This document shows positions 41,917-50,967 of a stretch of DNA of 64,000 nucleotides, piece after piece. Below the pieces are notes generated by a model that saw only the letters and a list, made by a program, of their open reading frames with translations, had not been told where the DNA came from and did not search any database. The DNA is taken from contig JAOZIH010000002.1 of NCBI GenBank assembly GCA_026014545.1, forward strand, positions 62,001 to 126,000. Direction: 5' to 3'. The position numbers and the translations under genes were made by a program. This DNA is from Candidatus Bathyarchaeota archaeon (GTDB lineage: Archaea > Thermoproteota > Bathyarchaeia > Bathyarchaeales > Bathycorpusculaceae). How positions within the stretch are numbered: the stretch's first letter is position 1; every line of letters starts with the position of its first letter.

Positions 41917-44037
41917 TCAAGTGTTGTTTTTGAGGAGGGCTATTACGTCTGGGAAATCGATGCCTAGCGCCTTTACCTTCTCTATTGTGGGTATTCCGTT
42001 TGGTGTCCAGCCGCGTCGCTTGTAAACTGCATCCTTCAGCTTCTCATACTCCGCCTCACGATGCCGCCTTAAGATGGCGATTTTCTCCTCTGTAGATTTG
42101 CCAGCCGGGTCTATGCCAAGCTTCTCCTTCAGCTGCTTGTCGTAACGTTCTCTGCGGCTCTCATACTCTTCCTTCGTGACAGGACCTACGGCGCGGTAGG
42201 GTATTGCATCGTGCTCGCGTGTGCCGTAGCCCATGCGCAGGTTGAAGATGCGCTGGAAATTGTAAACCCGCTCACTCATCAATATCAAATCGTCCACAGT
42301 AACTTTCTTGCCAGTAACCGCATAAAACAGCTTAGCATAGTTCTCCACGTGCGCCATTACTTTGGCAGGCTCTTTCGTCTGCTTGTTGTTTTCTGGCACA
42401 ACGTCGTTCCACGGCAGTTTGCATAAGCCGTTAAGCCCGAACCATGTGCGCCACATGGGGAACCAGTGCAGGCTTTCGGCTTTCTGCTCGAATGTGGGCA
42501 TAAGGTTATGCACCATGTCGAGGAAAATCAGCCACGCCTCGTCGTGCTGCGGGCCCTTGAGCGTCAGCCCGTAGCCGCCTTGCTGCGCCAGCGACTCCTT
42601 CGTAACGTACTCCGAGAACTCTAAGCCCTTCGCCTCCATACCAATGTCATTCATGATTACGGGGTCTGCGCCGTATTTTTCCGCGAAAATCTTTTTCATC
42701 CGCCTTATGCCTTGACCGACAACGACACCGAAGCCTTCGCCCCGCGCCATCTGATGCACCAGCTCCAGCGCCGCCTCCTTGTTGCCGAACCGCAAATCCA
42801 AGCCACCTGTGGCTTCCTTGTCAATTAAGCCCATCTCGTAGCATTCCATGGCGAACGCCGTGGCGGTGCCCACGCTTATGGTGTCCAAACCGTAAATGTC
42901 GCAGTAAAAGTTCATCTCGATAACGTGATCCACATCGAAGATACCGCAGTTGCTGCCTACCGCCGCCGCAGTCTCATACTCCGGGCCGGTGACGAACACC
43001 TTCTGTCCCTTGTATGGGCCAGTTTTCAGCTCAAAATCCTTGACTACATGCGCGCATGATAATGCGCAGCCCATCCAGCAGCCGTCAAAGCCCTTGTGGA
43101 ACTTCTGGCGGTAAACTTCGCGTCCAAGCTTTTCCGCTTCAGGATGCGAGCCATAACGGAAATTATTCACGGGCAATAAGTCAAAATTATTCATTGTAGA
43201 CACAAGCTGAGGCGACCCGACGATTGACATCTCGTTCTGCTTCGGATCAAGCATCCTTATCTCCCTGTTATGTGCGGTGCCGACCTCCTTCACCAACGCG
43301 GCGTCAGCGGGCCCGTTACTTTCAACGGTTATCCGCCCCGAATACTTGACCACGATGGCCTTTATCCGCTTGTTACGCAGCACCGTGCCAATGCCGCCTC
43401 GGCCCGCCTGCTTAAGCCGATGCACACGCCTCGCAGCGTCATACCATGACACATTCAAACAGCCGATCAGCGTGTGCTCCGCGCCAGGACCAGAAGAAAC
43501 AACGGATATGCTGAGCGGGTTATCTTTGCCATACTTTTCCGCTAAAATGTCAGTGATCAAGTGCGCTTCCGAGGGCAGCTCGTCCGCGGTTTCCACTTGA
43601 ACCTTGCACTGGTCACCGTCAATGAATATGACTACTTCGGATTTGGGCTTGCCCTGCACCTCAAGCGCATCCCAGCCGGCGAACTTCAAGTAAGGTCCAA
43701 AGTAGCCGCCCACGTTAGAGTCCACAACCATATTTGTTAAGGGCGAGATGGAAACCGCAATGCTTTTTCCGCTGCCAGGATAAACGGGGATGCCGCCTAA
43801 AGGTCCAGAGGCTATGCAGATTTCGTTTTCTGGATCATTCCACCGCACGATGCGGTTTTTGGGCAAAGCGTTCCAGAGCAGCCACAGGTTGAAGCCGCGG
43901 CCGCCCGTGAACGTTTCCTTCATCTTCTCTGAGACAGGTTTGCTGGCAATTTGCATGCTGGAGAGATTAACATAGAGCGTCCTGTTGTTGTAGCCTCTCT
44001 CCACCTTTCGGGGTTCATACTTAAACTCTGCAAGCAT
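41917..44037 (-). CDS. Aldehyde ferredoxin oxidoreductase family (tungsten enzyme)
   Basis: An AOR-family oxidoreductase of about 706 residues. The N-terminal AOR domain has YVNLS, GGRGFNLWLL and the NVGGYFGPYLKFAGWDAL cofactor region; the Fe-S cluster cysteines are in GCWMGCALSC near residue 325, with a further Cys near the C-terminus. It would oxidise aldehydes to acids with ferredoxin as acceptor, using a bis-pterin tungsten site. The exact substrate (AOR, FOR, GOR-type) is not decidable here. ATG at 44037 preferred over TTG at 44055. It is divergent from pelota. Confidence 0.92.
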   Translation of the reverse strand: MLAEFKYEPRKVERGYNNRTLYVNLSSMQIASKPVSEKMKETFTGGRGFNLWLLWNALPKNRIVRWNDPENEICIASGPLGGIPVYPGSGKSIAVSISPLTNMVVDSNVGGYFGPYLKFAGWDALEVQGKPKSEVVIFIDGDQCKVQVETADELPSEAHLITDILAEKYGKDNPLSISVVSSGPGAEHTLIGCLNVSWYDAARRVHRLKQAGRGGIGTVLRNKRIKAIVVKYSGRITVESNGPADAALVKEVGTAHNREIRMLDPKQNEMSIVGSPQLVSTMNNFDLLPVNNFRYGSHPEAEKLGREVYRQKFHKGFDGCWMGCALSCAHVVKDFELKTGPYKGQKVFVTGPEYETAAAVGSNCGIFDVDHVIEMNFYCDIYGLDTISVGTATAFAMECYEMGLIDKEATGGLDLRFGNKEAALELVHQMARGEGFGVVVGQGIRRMKKIFAEKYGADPVIMNDIGMEAKGLEFSEYVTKESLAQQGGYGLTLKGPQHDEAWLIFLDMVHNLMPTFEQKAESLHWFPMWRTWFGLNGLCKLPWNDVVPENNKQTKEPAKVMAHVENYAKLFYAVTGKKVTVDDLILMSERVYNFQRIFNLRMGYGTREHDAIPYRAVGPVTKEEYESRRERYDKQLKEKLGIDPAGKSTEEKIAILRRHREAEYEKLKDAVYKRRGWTPNGIPTIEKVKALGIDFPDVIALLKNNT

Positions 44038-44194
44038 CAAGCTTAAGCCCTTCAATTAGCCTTTGAGAAATTAAACCATGATGTGAAGGATGGATAATAG
44101 CCTTTCGATGCGTTTAGCCATTTCCTAAAAGGAAGATTCTGCGGTGAAAGCTATTTACCCTCGCTGCCCTATTCTCTAGGTGCGAGGCGGAAAA

Positions 44195-45283
44195 GTGAAG
44201 ATTATCGAGAAAAACCTTCAGCAAGGCTTCGTGAAAGTCATCCCCACATCGGAAGATGACCTCTGGCACTTGTATAACATTATCTACAAGGGCGACGAGG
44301 TTTACGCTTACTCCTCAAGAGCCATAAAAACCGAGCAGGAGTACTCTCGACCAAAGAGCGCCGAGCGCGTTTCAGCTTTCATGGGCGTGACGGTGGAATC
44401 AGTAAGCTGGGACAAGTTTATGGGTAAGCTGCGTGTTCACGGCGTAATCTGCCACGCGCCAGACATAATCCCGAAAGGCGCGCATCACACGCTTAGCATA
44501 GCCCTAAACCAGCCTTTAACCATCACTAAAAAGGAATGGCCTAAGCATCTTCTTGATAGGTTGACGCTGGCAAGCAGAACTGAGAAGCCGTTGCTTATCG
44601 TTGCGATTGACGATGAAGGCTACGCCATAGCTGAGACGAGGCAGTACGGCGTGGACATTAAGGTGGAAGAGCGCGTGAAACTGCCCGGCAAGCTGGAAGC
44701 CGAAAACCGCTCGGTCGCCGCAAAAGCGTACTTCCGTCGCGTAATGAACAGCTTAGCGCAGCTTTGGACGCCAACGCATAGCCCAATCGTAATCCTCGGC
44801 GTAGGCTTCGTGAAAAACGACTTTGCCAAGTTCCTCGCCGAAGAAGCAGCGGACATGGCGAAGGCAGTTGCAGACGTAAAAAGCGTTAACAACGGCGGCG
44901 CCGCCGGTATCTACGAAGCGCTTCGCTCAGGCGTGCTATCGAAAGCTGCAAGGCAACTGCGCATTATAGATGAAGCTGAGGTCATGGAGGAGGTCATGAA
45001 ACGCCTCGGAAAAGGCGAAGCCACTGTCGCTTATGGGCTTGAAGCGGTTGAGCATGCGGTGAAAATGGGTGCAGTTGAAAAACTAGCTATAGCCGACACA
45101 TTGCTGCGCGAGGCTATCGATGAACAGCGCTTGCAGTTGGAAGCGCTTATGCGTGCTGTTGAGCAGCATGGCGGAGGCATTACCGTAATCAGCTCGGAGC
45201 ATGAGGCAGGCGACAAACTTCGCGCCCTAGGCGGAATAGCCGCGCTCCTTAGGTTTCCTATCCATCGCGAGTATTCAACTTGA
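44195..45283 (+). CDS. pelA: mRNA surveillance protein pelota (Dom34)
   Basis: A pelota protein of about 362 residues. The N-terminal Lsm-like domain contains DDLWHLYNIIYKGDEVYAY; the central domain VGFVKNDF-like segment (ILGVGFVKNDFAKFL) and the C-terminal eRF1-like domain follow. With aEF1A/ABCE1 it rescues stalled ribosomes. The GTG at 44195 gives the conserved start (V/M)-K-I-I-E; the GTG at 44180 is an alternative that a TATA-like box at 44151-44157 would place at the transcript start. Confidence 0.94.
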   Translation: MKIIEKNLQQGFVKVIPTSEDDLWHLYNIIYKGDEVYAYSSRAIKTEQEYSRPKSAERVSAFMGVTVESVSWDKFMGKLRVHGVICHAPDIIPKGAHHTLSIALNQPLTITKKEWPKHLLDRLTLASRTEKPLLIVAIDDEGYAIAETRQYGVDIKVEERVKLPGKLEAENRSVAAKAYFRRVMNSLAQLWTPTHSPIVILGVGFVKNDFAKFLAEEAADMAKAVADVKSVNNGGAAGIYEALRSGVLSKAARQLRIIDEAEVMEEVMKRLGKGEATVAYGLEAVEHAVKMGAVEKLAIADTLLREAIDEQRLQLEALMRAVEQHGGGITVISSEHEAGDKLRALGGIAALLRFPIHREYST

Positions 45284-45340
45284 AAAGAGCATAAACTCGC
45301 AAGTATCGTGTTATAAAGAGATTATGTTATATACTTGTGC

Positions 45341-45350
45341 TTATTTAAAT
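45341..45350 (+). promoter_or_regulatory. TATA-like box for TBP gene
   Basis: TTATTTAAAT is centred about 27 bases before the ATG at 45373, the spacing of a near-leaderless archaeal promoter. Confidence 0.5.
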
Positions 45351-45372
45351 AGAGAAGACAAGTGAGCTTTAA

Positions 45373-45936
45373 ATGAGCAAGAGAAAACCAATAATCTCAA
45401 TCCAGAACATTGTTGCGTCGGTTTCTCTAAACCAGAAAATCGACTTGCAGGAGATAGTGGACAAGTTCCCTCAGACTGAGTATAATCCAAACGTGTTTCC
45501 CGGCTTGGTTTTCCGCCTTAAGGAGCCCAAAACTGCCACGTTGATTTTCGGCACAGGAAAGATGGTGTGCACAGGCGCCAAGTCCGAGAAGGAATCACGA
45601 AGCGCTGTGGAAAAAGTGGTCAACGAGCTGCGCAGCAAAGGCATCCAAATAACCGAGAAACCCGTGGTGAACATCCAGAACATCGTCGCCTCCGCCGAGT
45701 TAGGCGGCGAAATCGACCTTGAAAGCCTCGTGTTCAAACTCAGCCGAGTCATGTACGAACCAGAGCAGTTCCCCGGCGCCGTTTACCGAATGGATGAGCC
45801 GCCGGTGGTTTTCCTAATCTTCTCGGCTGGAAAGCTGGTTTGCGTAGGCGCCAAGAAGGAAGAGCAAGTTTACGAAGCCGTGGATAAAATACAGAAAATC
45901 CTTGAAGAGAAAAACCTCATCTACTACAGCGACTAA
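45373..45936 (+). CDS. tbp: TATA-box-binding protein (TBP)
   Basis: A 187-residue TBP made of two direct repeats (about 8-95 and 99-185), each with the pattern IQNIVAS, NPNVFPGLVFRL or EPEQFPGAVYRM and a strand ending in G-K-x-V-C-x-G-A-K. It bends promoter DNA and recruits TFB. No acidic C-terminal tail beyond a short stretch. It ends in a 4-base convergent overlap with the nucleotidyltransferase gene. With TFB and TFE-beta, three basal factors lie in this window. Confidence 0.96.
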   Translation: MSKRKPIISIQNIVASVSLNQKIDLQEIVDKFPQTEYNPNVFPGLVFRLKEPKTATLIFGTGKMVCTGAKSEKESRSAVEKVVNELRSKGIQITEKPVVNIQNIVASAELGGEIDLESLVFKLSRVMYEPEQFPGAVYRMDEPPVVFLIFSAGKLVCVGAKKEEQVYEAVDKIQKILEEKNLIYYSD

Positions 45937-46643
45937 GCCTCACTCTTCAGCCTTCGCCTCACAGCAGGGTTTTCATCCGCAAGTTTCTGCAGTGCCATCT
46001 CAAAAGTTTCTTCTGGCGCTAACTCCCGTTTTATGAATACGCCTGTCCTGCCTACTTCGTCCCTTTTCAGCAGAGCACGAACTCGGTCGCGCACGGTCTC
46101 TACCGACACGCCGAGAACCTTTGCCGCGTATTCCTCACGGCCGACTATACTGCTTTCCAAATGCCCCTTTTCCGTGGGTTCAATAAGCATTAGCCGCTTA
46201 TCCACGCCTATCACGCGCATACTCGCCTTTAGCTCCCTTAGGGTTACTTCGCCGCCGAACCTGTAGAATTCACGTTCAACCTTGCGCATACGCGTCAACG
46301 GGAAAGAGACGCTTGTCTTCTCATCTATCATGATATGCGCCTTTACAGCGTAGAGCGGCGTGGCCTGCACCAGCAAACGCGCGTTAATGGGCAGCCCCGC
46401 TTTCTCCAAGGCTGCTTCTACCAGAAAGGATGAAGGTGGCTCGGCGACAAAAACGTCGATGTCGCTTCTCTCGTTTACGTCTCCTCGGGCGATACTGCCA
46501 TGCATCAGCGTCTGCAGGCGGCATTGCTCCAATGCAGCCATTATGCGCAGGGCTTTTTCACGATATTCCTGGAGCAGCCGCCAGCGCTTGCTGGTGTAGA
46601 CGACTTCCCGGTATTCCCATTGTTTTTTCGGCTTAGCAGCCAT
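45933..46643 (-). CDS. Predicted nucleotidyltransferase (NTP_transf_2) with C-terminal DNA-binding-like part
   Basis: A 236-residue protein. Residues about 40-75 carry the Pol-beta-type motif HGSIARGDVNERSDIDVFV with the two metal-binding Asp. A later region, GREEYAAKVLGVSVETVRDRVRALLKRDE, reads as a helix-turn-helix. It fits a conserved archaeal predicted nucleotidyltransferase family of unknown substrate. ATG start; divergent from the tRNA thiolation gene. Confidence 0.75.
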   Translation of the reverse strand: MAAKPKKQWEYREVVYTSKRWRLLQEYREKALRIMAALEQCRLQTLMHGSIARGDVNERSDIDVFVAEPPSSFLVEAALEKAGLPINARLLVQATPLYAVKAHIMIDEKTSVSFPLTRMRKVEREFYRFGGEVTLRELKASMRVIGVDKRLMLIEPTEKGHLESSIVGREEYAAKVLGVSVETVRDRVRALLKRDEVGRTGVFIKRELAPEETFEMALQKLADENPAVRRRLKSEA

Positions 46644-46680
46644 CTTAACCGTCTCTTTACGGAAAATATTGCAAATGTGT

Positions 46681-46688
46681 TTATTTAG
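46681..46688 (+). promoter_or_regulatory. TATA-like box for tRNA thiolation gene
   Basis: TTATTTAG centred about 30 bases before the GTG at 46715; no ribosome binding site is seen, consistent with a leaderless transcript. Confidence 0.35.
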
Positions 46689-46714
46689 TAATTGTTAATC
46701 AAGACATTACCAGC

Positions 46715-47683
46715 GTGAAACATTCAATGTGCCAGGATGCTACTGCCGCTGTCTGCACCGTTTGCAAGCGTCGAGAAGCTTTCTTTTTTAGGCGGTACTC
46801 TGGAGAGAGGCTCTGCCGAAAATGCTTCGCCGAATCTATCGAGGCTAAGGTGCGGGCAACCATTGCCAAGTACAACATATTCAGCTTTGACGACCGCATA
46901 GCGGTGGCGGTTTCCGGCGGCAAAGACAGCCTAAGCCTGCTGCACATTTTGGCGAAGATAGAGCGTCGGCATCCTAAGGCTTCGCTGGTCGCTGTCACCG
47001 TGGATGAGGGCATAAGGGGTTACAGAGGCGAAGCTCTCGCAATTGCGGCGGCAAACTGCAAAACGCTGGGCATCGAGCATCACGTAGTCGCTTTTAAGGA
47101 GCTTTTTGGCTTTACGCTGGACGAGATAGTTGCGAAAGCACGAGAGAAGGGCGCCTGCGAGCTTACGCCTTGTGCTTACTGTGGCGTCTTACGGCGGAGA
47201 GCGCTGAATGTGGCTGCCCGCGAGGTTGGCGCTGACAAGATTGCGACGGCGCACACGCTGGATGATGAGGCGCAAACGATTCTTTTGAACATTTTCCGCG
47301 GCGACATCACGCGGCTGGCCAAGGAGAAACCGGTCACGGACGAGGCGCATCCGCTGTTCGTGCAGAAAGTTCGGCCGTTCTGTGAGATTCCAGAGAAAGA
47401 AAGCGCCTTGTACGCGTATGTTAAGAAGATACGGTTTCAGGATGTTCCGTGTCCCTATGCTTCGGAAGCCCTGCGGAATGAGATGCGCTTCATGCTTAAC
47501 CGCATGGAGGAGCGGCATCCTGGAACAAAATTTGCAGTTTTCAAAGCCATAGAACGCTTGAGACCTGCGCTTGACGAAATCGCCAGAAAAGCTGACTTCA
47601 AAGAGTGTGCTGCTTGCGGTGAACCCGCGGCTGCTGAGCTATGCAAGGTTTGCGAGTTGCTCAGACAGGTAGAGCGAAGTTAG
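46715..47683 (+). CDS. ncs6: tRNA 2-thiolation PP-loop protein (Ncs6/TtuA family)
   Basis: A 322-residue PP-loop ATPase. An N-terminal zinc finger (C-x2-C near residue 14 and CRKCF near 36), the PP-loop VSGGKDS near residue 69, the conserved CAYCG near 152 and a C-terminal zinc finger (CAACGEP, CKVC) define the TtuA/Ncs6 family, which thiolates tRNA uridine 34 or 54 using an Fe-S cluster or ubiquitin-like sulfur carrier. The particular position modified is uncertain. GTG at 46715 or ATG at 46727. Confidence 0.9.
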   Translation: MKHSMCQDATAAVCTVCKRREAFFFRRYSGERLCRKCFAESIEAKVRATIAKYNIFSFDDRIAVAVSGGKDSLSLLHILAKIERRHPKASLVAVTVDEGIRGYRGEALAIAAANCKTLGIEHHVVAFKELFGFTLDEIVAKAREKGACELTPCAYCGVLRRRALNVAAREVGADKIATAHTLDDEAQTILLNIFRGDITRLAKEKPVTDEAHPLFVQKVRPFCEIPEKESALYAYVKKIRFQDVPCPYASEALRNEMRFMLNRMEERHPGTKFAVFKAIERLRPALDEIARKADFKECAACGEPAAAELCKVCELLRQVERS

Positions 47684-47928
47684 CTGCGGCTGAAGCCCTT
47701 TTTTGCTTTCAAGTTTCGCAGTATTTCGGAGGCTTCGAAAGCGCTTTTGGCGGCGGCAACCCGCTTAGCCTTTCTCACATCGACGCGTGTGCCGCAGTAT
47801 GGGCAGGTTTTTGTTTTCTGGTCCTCTGGGGTGAGGAACAAGCCGCCGCATTTGCTGCATACGATGATTAAGGTTGGTTTGATGTGGTGTGCCTCCGAAA
47901 GACTTTTCCACAGTTGGCTAAATAACAT
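47680..47928 (-). CDS. Small zinc-ribbon protein (DUF1922-like)
   Basis: An 82-residue frame containing IIVCSKCGG and TCPYCGTRVDVRKAKR, a zinc ribbon as in DUF1922 proteins, then a short basic helix. The first 19 residues before the ribbon may not be translated, since family members begin close to I-I-V-C-S-K; no other ATG, GTG or TTG is available, though GGAGG lies about 22 bases before that point. It is convergent (4-base overlap) with the thiolation gene. Confidence 0.65.
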   Translation of the reverse strand: MLFSQLWKSLSEAHHIKPTLIIVCSKCGGLFLTPEDQKTKTCPYCGTRVDVRKAKRVAAAKSAFEASEILRNLKAKKGFSRS

Positions 47929-47950
47929 TTAGGGTTTAGGGTGAGAGTGG

Positions 47951-48316
47951 ATGAGCGTCGATGAGGGTCAGGCGAAAGCGCAGAGTCGGTTGGTTGATCT
48001 TGCGTTGCGTTACTTTAAGAAGGAAGGCTACAAGATTACTCAGGAAAACGCTGTAATCGAGGGTTACAGCGGTATACCCCGCAAGTTCGACCTTATTGTT
48101 CAGAAGGGCAAGGTTGAGCAGGGCGTTTGGATACGCGACTGGAACCGGACGATAGGTGTTAATCTCGTCATTAGCTTGGACACTGCATCGGAAGATGTGG
48201 GCTTGTCAAATCCCATATTGATTGGCGAGAAATTCAGCGACCACGCCAAGTCCTATTCGAACAGACGCAAGATTACACTTTTGACGCGGCAGAAAATAGC
48301 CATGAGCCTCAGATAA
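47951..48316 (+). CDS. Conserved hypothetical protein, possible restriction-endonuclease-like fold
   Basis: A 121-residue protein. An N-terminal helix is followed by RKFDLIVQKGKVEQGVWIRDWNR, whose strand order recalls PD-(D/E)XK nucleases, but the usual Glu-x-Lys is replaced by Ile-Arg-Asp, so an active nuclease is doubtful. GGTGAGAG lies close before the ATG. Divergent from the zinc-ribbon gene and convergent with the Fap7-like gene. Confidence 0.55.
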   Translation: MSVDEGQAKAQSRLVDLALRYFKKEGYKITQENAVIEGYSGIPRKFDLIVQKGKVEQGVWIRDWNRTIGVNLVISLDTASEDVGLSNPILIGEKFSDHAKSYSNRRKITLLTRQKIAMSLR

Positions 48317-48318
48317 AA

Positions 48319-48906
48319 CTAAATTTTCAAGTACTCGTCTACCAAGTTCTCTTTCTCCAGCATGCCCAGCCAGTCCACAAGGCCTATAAAACACTTCTCG
48401 CGACCGCCCAAAACGGCGAGTATCTCGCTTGTGGCTTCCTCTGCCGTTTTGCCTGTTACGTCTAATTCGCAAACTTTTTCTTGCCCCTGCGCTTGTAGGG
48501 CTTCAACAAGGCAGACGTCGAGGATTTCTGCGGCAAGGTTCTCCCAGAGCTTGTCGCCTGCGAAGCCGCGTTGCTCCATAAGCCGCTTGAGCTCTATGGG
48601 GTTTCGGCGTAGCACAAATATGCGTGTAACATAGCGTTTTGGAACAACTGCGTGCGCATAGTGCCCATCAATGATGATGGCAGTTTCCTTCGCTGCTTTT
48701 ATTGTTTCGACGATTTTTATGCGCGTTTTTTCCTCATCGATTACGCGGGTTCTACGCTTTTCGTCCTCGCCTGCGATTAAATGATGCTTCTCGGCATACT
48801 CGGTAAGGTTGATGTAAAGCGCGTCAAGCTTCTCGGCAAGCCGCTGTGCTATGGTGGTTTTTCCAACGCAAGGTGTGCCAGTGATAAGAATGACGCTTTT
48901 CTTCAT
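48319..48906 (-). CDS. Fap7/AK6-type adenylate kinase
   Basis: A protein of about 195 residues. P-loop GTPCVGKTT at residues 10-18, the NMP-binding region INLTEYAEKH, IIDGHYAH and the R-x-x-R lid-like LRRNPIELKRLMEQRGF are typical of Fap7/hCINAP, which is both a nucleotide kinase and a small-subunit ribosome assembly factor. An extra C-terminal segment of about 30 residues (FIGLVDWLGM...) is present in many archaeal forms. ATG at 48906 preferred over ATG at 48921. Confidence 0.87.
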   Translation of the reverse strand: MKKSVILITGTPCVGKTTIAQRLAEKLDALYINLTEYAEKHHLIAGEDEKRRTRVIDEEKTRIKIVETIKAAKETAIIIDGHYAHAVVPKRYVTRIFVLRRNPIELKRLMEQRGFAGDKLWENLAAEILDVCLVEALQAQGQEKVCELDVTGKTAEEATSEILAVLGGREKCFIGLVDWLGMLEKENLVDEYLKI

Positions 48907-49017
48907 AACTGTTAATATCATTGAATGAGATTCTTATCTGTTCCGCAAGACCTCAGAGCGCCTTTACTACGTACTTAATATATGACTTTGGTGCTCTTTT
49001 CAGAACTGTGAACAAAA

Positions 49018-49905
49018 ATGAGCAGATTAGCATTTTATTTTGTTGACGTGTTTGCTGAACAGAAGTACTCGGGGAATCAGCTTGCCGTTGTTGATGGCGG
49101 CGCCGGCTTGTCCACTGCACAGATGCAGGATATAGCCAACGAAATGCATTTTTCCGAAACAACTTTCATCATTTCACATCGGCAACATCGGGGTGGATTT
49201 GATGTTCGCATATTTACGCCTGTAACGGAAGTACCTTTCGCGGGACATCCGACGTTGGGTACAGCGTACGTGATAAAGCATTTCATAATGAAGAGGAGAT
49301 CCGTTCGCGATGTCTTGTTGAACTTGAAGGTGGGTCAGATACCAGTTAGCTTCGATAAAATTGGAGAATCGCAAGAGATAGCCTGGATGAAGCAGATGCC
49401 GCCGACTTTCGGCAAAACATTCAGCGTTTCGCAGTTTATACAAATTCTAAAGCTTGAGGCAGAGGATTTTGATAACCGCTATCCCATTCAGGAGGTATCC
49501 ACAGGATTGCCCTTCATCATTGTTCCCTTAAAGACGCTAGCTACTGTTAGACGCGCAAAAATCCACAGGGAAAGCCTGCTGGAGTTGGCGAAGGAAGCGA
49601 AAGCAGGGATTCTAGTTTTCTGCCCTGAAACATACAACAAGAGCAACGATTTGAATGTACGCGTGTTCGTTGATTTGTTCGGTATTCCAGAAGATCCGGC
49701 TACAGGTTCAGGCAACGGTTGCCTAGCAGGCTACTTATCGCGTTACCGCTATTTTGGCACGGATCACGTGAACATCAGAGTTGAACAGGGCTATAAGATA
49801 AACAGGCGCTCGCTGCTGTTGCTAAAGGCGGAAAACAAAGCTGGAGAAATACGTGTTTATGTTGGCGGCAAAGTAGTGCTGGTTGCTAGTGGCAAACTCA
49901 TGTAG
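49018..49905 (+). CDS. PhzF-family isomerase/epimerase-like protein
   Basis: A 295-residue protein of the PhzF family. The start FYFVDVFAEQKYSGNQLAVV, then MHFSETTFI (catalytic Glu region), TEVPFAGHPTLGTAYV and the second-half GIPEDPATGSGNGCLAGYL are all characteristic. Members catalyse isomerisation or epimerisation of small acids; the substrate is unknown here. An AT block (TTAATATATG) lies about 40 bases upstream. It is followed closely by rnpB on the same strand. Confidence 0.88.
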   Translation: MSRLAFYFVDVFAEQKYSGNQLAVVDGGAGLSTAQMQDIANEMHFSETTFIISHRQHRGGFDVRIFTPVTEVPFAGHPTLGTAYVIKHFIMKRRSVRDVLLNLKVGQIPVSFDKIGESQEIAWMKQMPPTFGKTFSVSQFIQILKLEAEDFDNRYPIQEVSTGLPFIIVPLKTLATVRRAKIHRESLLELAKEAKAGILVFCPETYNKSNDLNVRVFVDLFGIPEDPATGSGNGCLAGYLSRYRYFGTDHVNIRVEQGYKINRRSLLLLKAENKAGEIRVYVGGKVVLVASGKLM

Positions 49906-49938
49906 AAATTCTTATTGCCCACGGGTACCCATTGCATT

Positions 49939-50262
49939 ATTGGGCTGGCGAGTTGGCGTGTGGCTTTCGTTCCCTCTTTTGGGAATGAGGAAACTCCGCC
50001 CACACGTAGAATTGCACCCCGTTTATTCGGGGAAGGCGAGAGCCTTGGCTACAGAGCAGAAACGAAACGTCCACTTGGCAAGTGAAAATGAGGCATGCTA
50101 AGTTGCCGACCTATGCCCTGTGGAAGCGGTGAAACGGCTGTCCTGCAAGTGGAAAGGGCAAACAAGCGCCGATGAGGCTTCTACCCAAAGGGCGCGGGTA
50201 GCCCGATTAGCCGAATGCCACAGTCAACAGAAGGCGGGTTACAGCCAACACACCAGCCCAAT
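49939..50262 (+). ncRNA. rnpB: RNase P RNA
   Basis: ATTGGGCTGG at 49939 pairs with CCAGCCCAAT at 50253-50262 to close helix P1. Universal conserved regions are present: GAGGAAACTCCGCCC near 49986 (CR I) and ACAGAAGGCGGGTTACAG near 50227 (CR V), with inner stem-loops such as CCCCGTTTATTCGGGG. The 324-base length fits the archaeal type A form. It is the catalytic RNA that cuts pre-tRNA 5' leaders. Ends are placed at the P1 stem and may be off by a few bases. Confidence 0.93.
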
Positions 50263-50550
50263 ACAACTGTGCACAACCCATTTTCTAAACATATTAATCA
50301 AAATGGAAGACCTCTTTAATTTACCATAAAACTACTAAACTTTAATGAATAGGAATGGACTTTCAAAACAGTCATCAAAATTGAGCAATGTGCCCAATTC
50401 ATAGAGAACGTACTCGAATATATAATGGAAAGGGTAAAGCTATTCTGAAAATGAGTATTCACTCTCTTTTTATAATTCTGCCTTTTGGCGGCAAATATTT
50501 TGTTAACTAAAATCTTAAGTAGAACTTTTTTAAATATAAAAACGACCGTT
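50263..50550. other. AT-rich intergenic region after rnpB
   Basis: About 290 bases, markedly more AT-rich than the flanking housekeeping genes, with no gene of its own. The right end carries an AT block (TTAAATATAAAAA near 50530) that is the likely promoter of the next gene, spaced for a leaderless start at 50551. Confidence 0.5.
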
Positions 50551-50952
50551 ATGAGCAAGATCAAGTTGATTATCAAGGGCAATAGATGCAACTTGGTTAT
50601 TTTAGGCACCAGCCTAGATGAAGTAGTCCGAGAGTACGAAAGCAATCGAAAGAGAATAGATGAATTAGTTGGCTACTCTTCAGGAGAATTTGAAGCCAGT
50701 GAACACAAAGAAAGACTGAAAAAGCCTTCTGGAAGCACAATGCAAGACCGAATAATCTCATTAATAAATGAAGGTTATTTCCAAACACCAAGAATGGCAA
50801 AAGAAGTTAAAGAGGCATTGAAAGAAAGAGGGTTCACATATTCTTTTGAGCATGTTAGTATTGGTTTAGTTCGGCTGGTACGAAGAAGAGAATTAAGAAG
50901 ACTTGCTCAAGAGAAAGATGGAAAGACCGTCTATGTTTACACAAATCCATAG
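50551..50952 (+). CDS. Winged-helix-like protein, first gene of a two-gene cassette
   Basis: A protein of about 133 residues. Residues 1-40 are a strand-rich part, then an acidic/basic linker and a winged-helix-like C-terminal domain (MQDRIISLINEGYFQTPRM, then SIGLVRLVRRRELRRL). A longer frame opens at 50485 with TTG, but the ATG at 50551 fits the TATA-like block. It is 15 bases upstream of the HEPN-like gene. Base composition is AT-rich, suggesting acquisition. No family is recognised. Confidence 0.6.
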   Translation: MSKIKLIIKGNRCNLVILGTSLDEVVREYESNRKRIDELVGYSSGEFEASEHKERLKKPSGSTMQDRIISLINEGYFQTPRMAKEVKEALKERGFTYSFEHVSIGLVRLVRRRELRRLAQEKDGKTVYVYTNP

Positions 50953-50967
50953 ACTTGGAGCGTAGTT

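Noticed and set aside
46430-46688. Plus-strand frames opposite the nucleotidyltransferase gene
   Set aside because: Antisense shadows; the minus-strand gene has a recognisable GS-x-D-x-D nucleotidyltransferase motif.
47951-48316. Active PD-(D/E)XK nuclease
   Set aside because: The strand order is suggestive, but the catalytic Glu-x-Lys is replaced by Ile-Arg-Asp, so only a fold-level similarity is noted.
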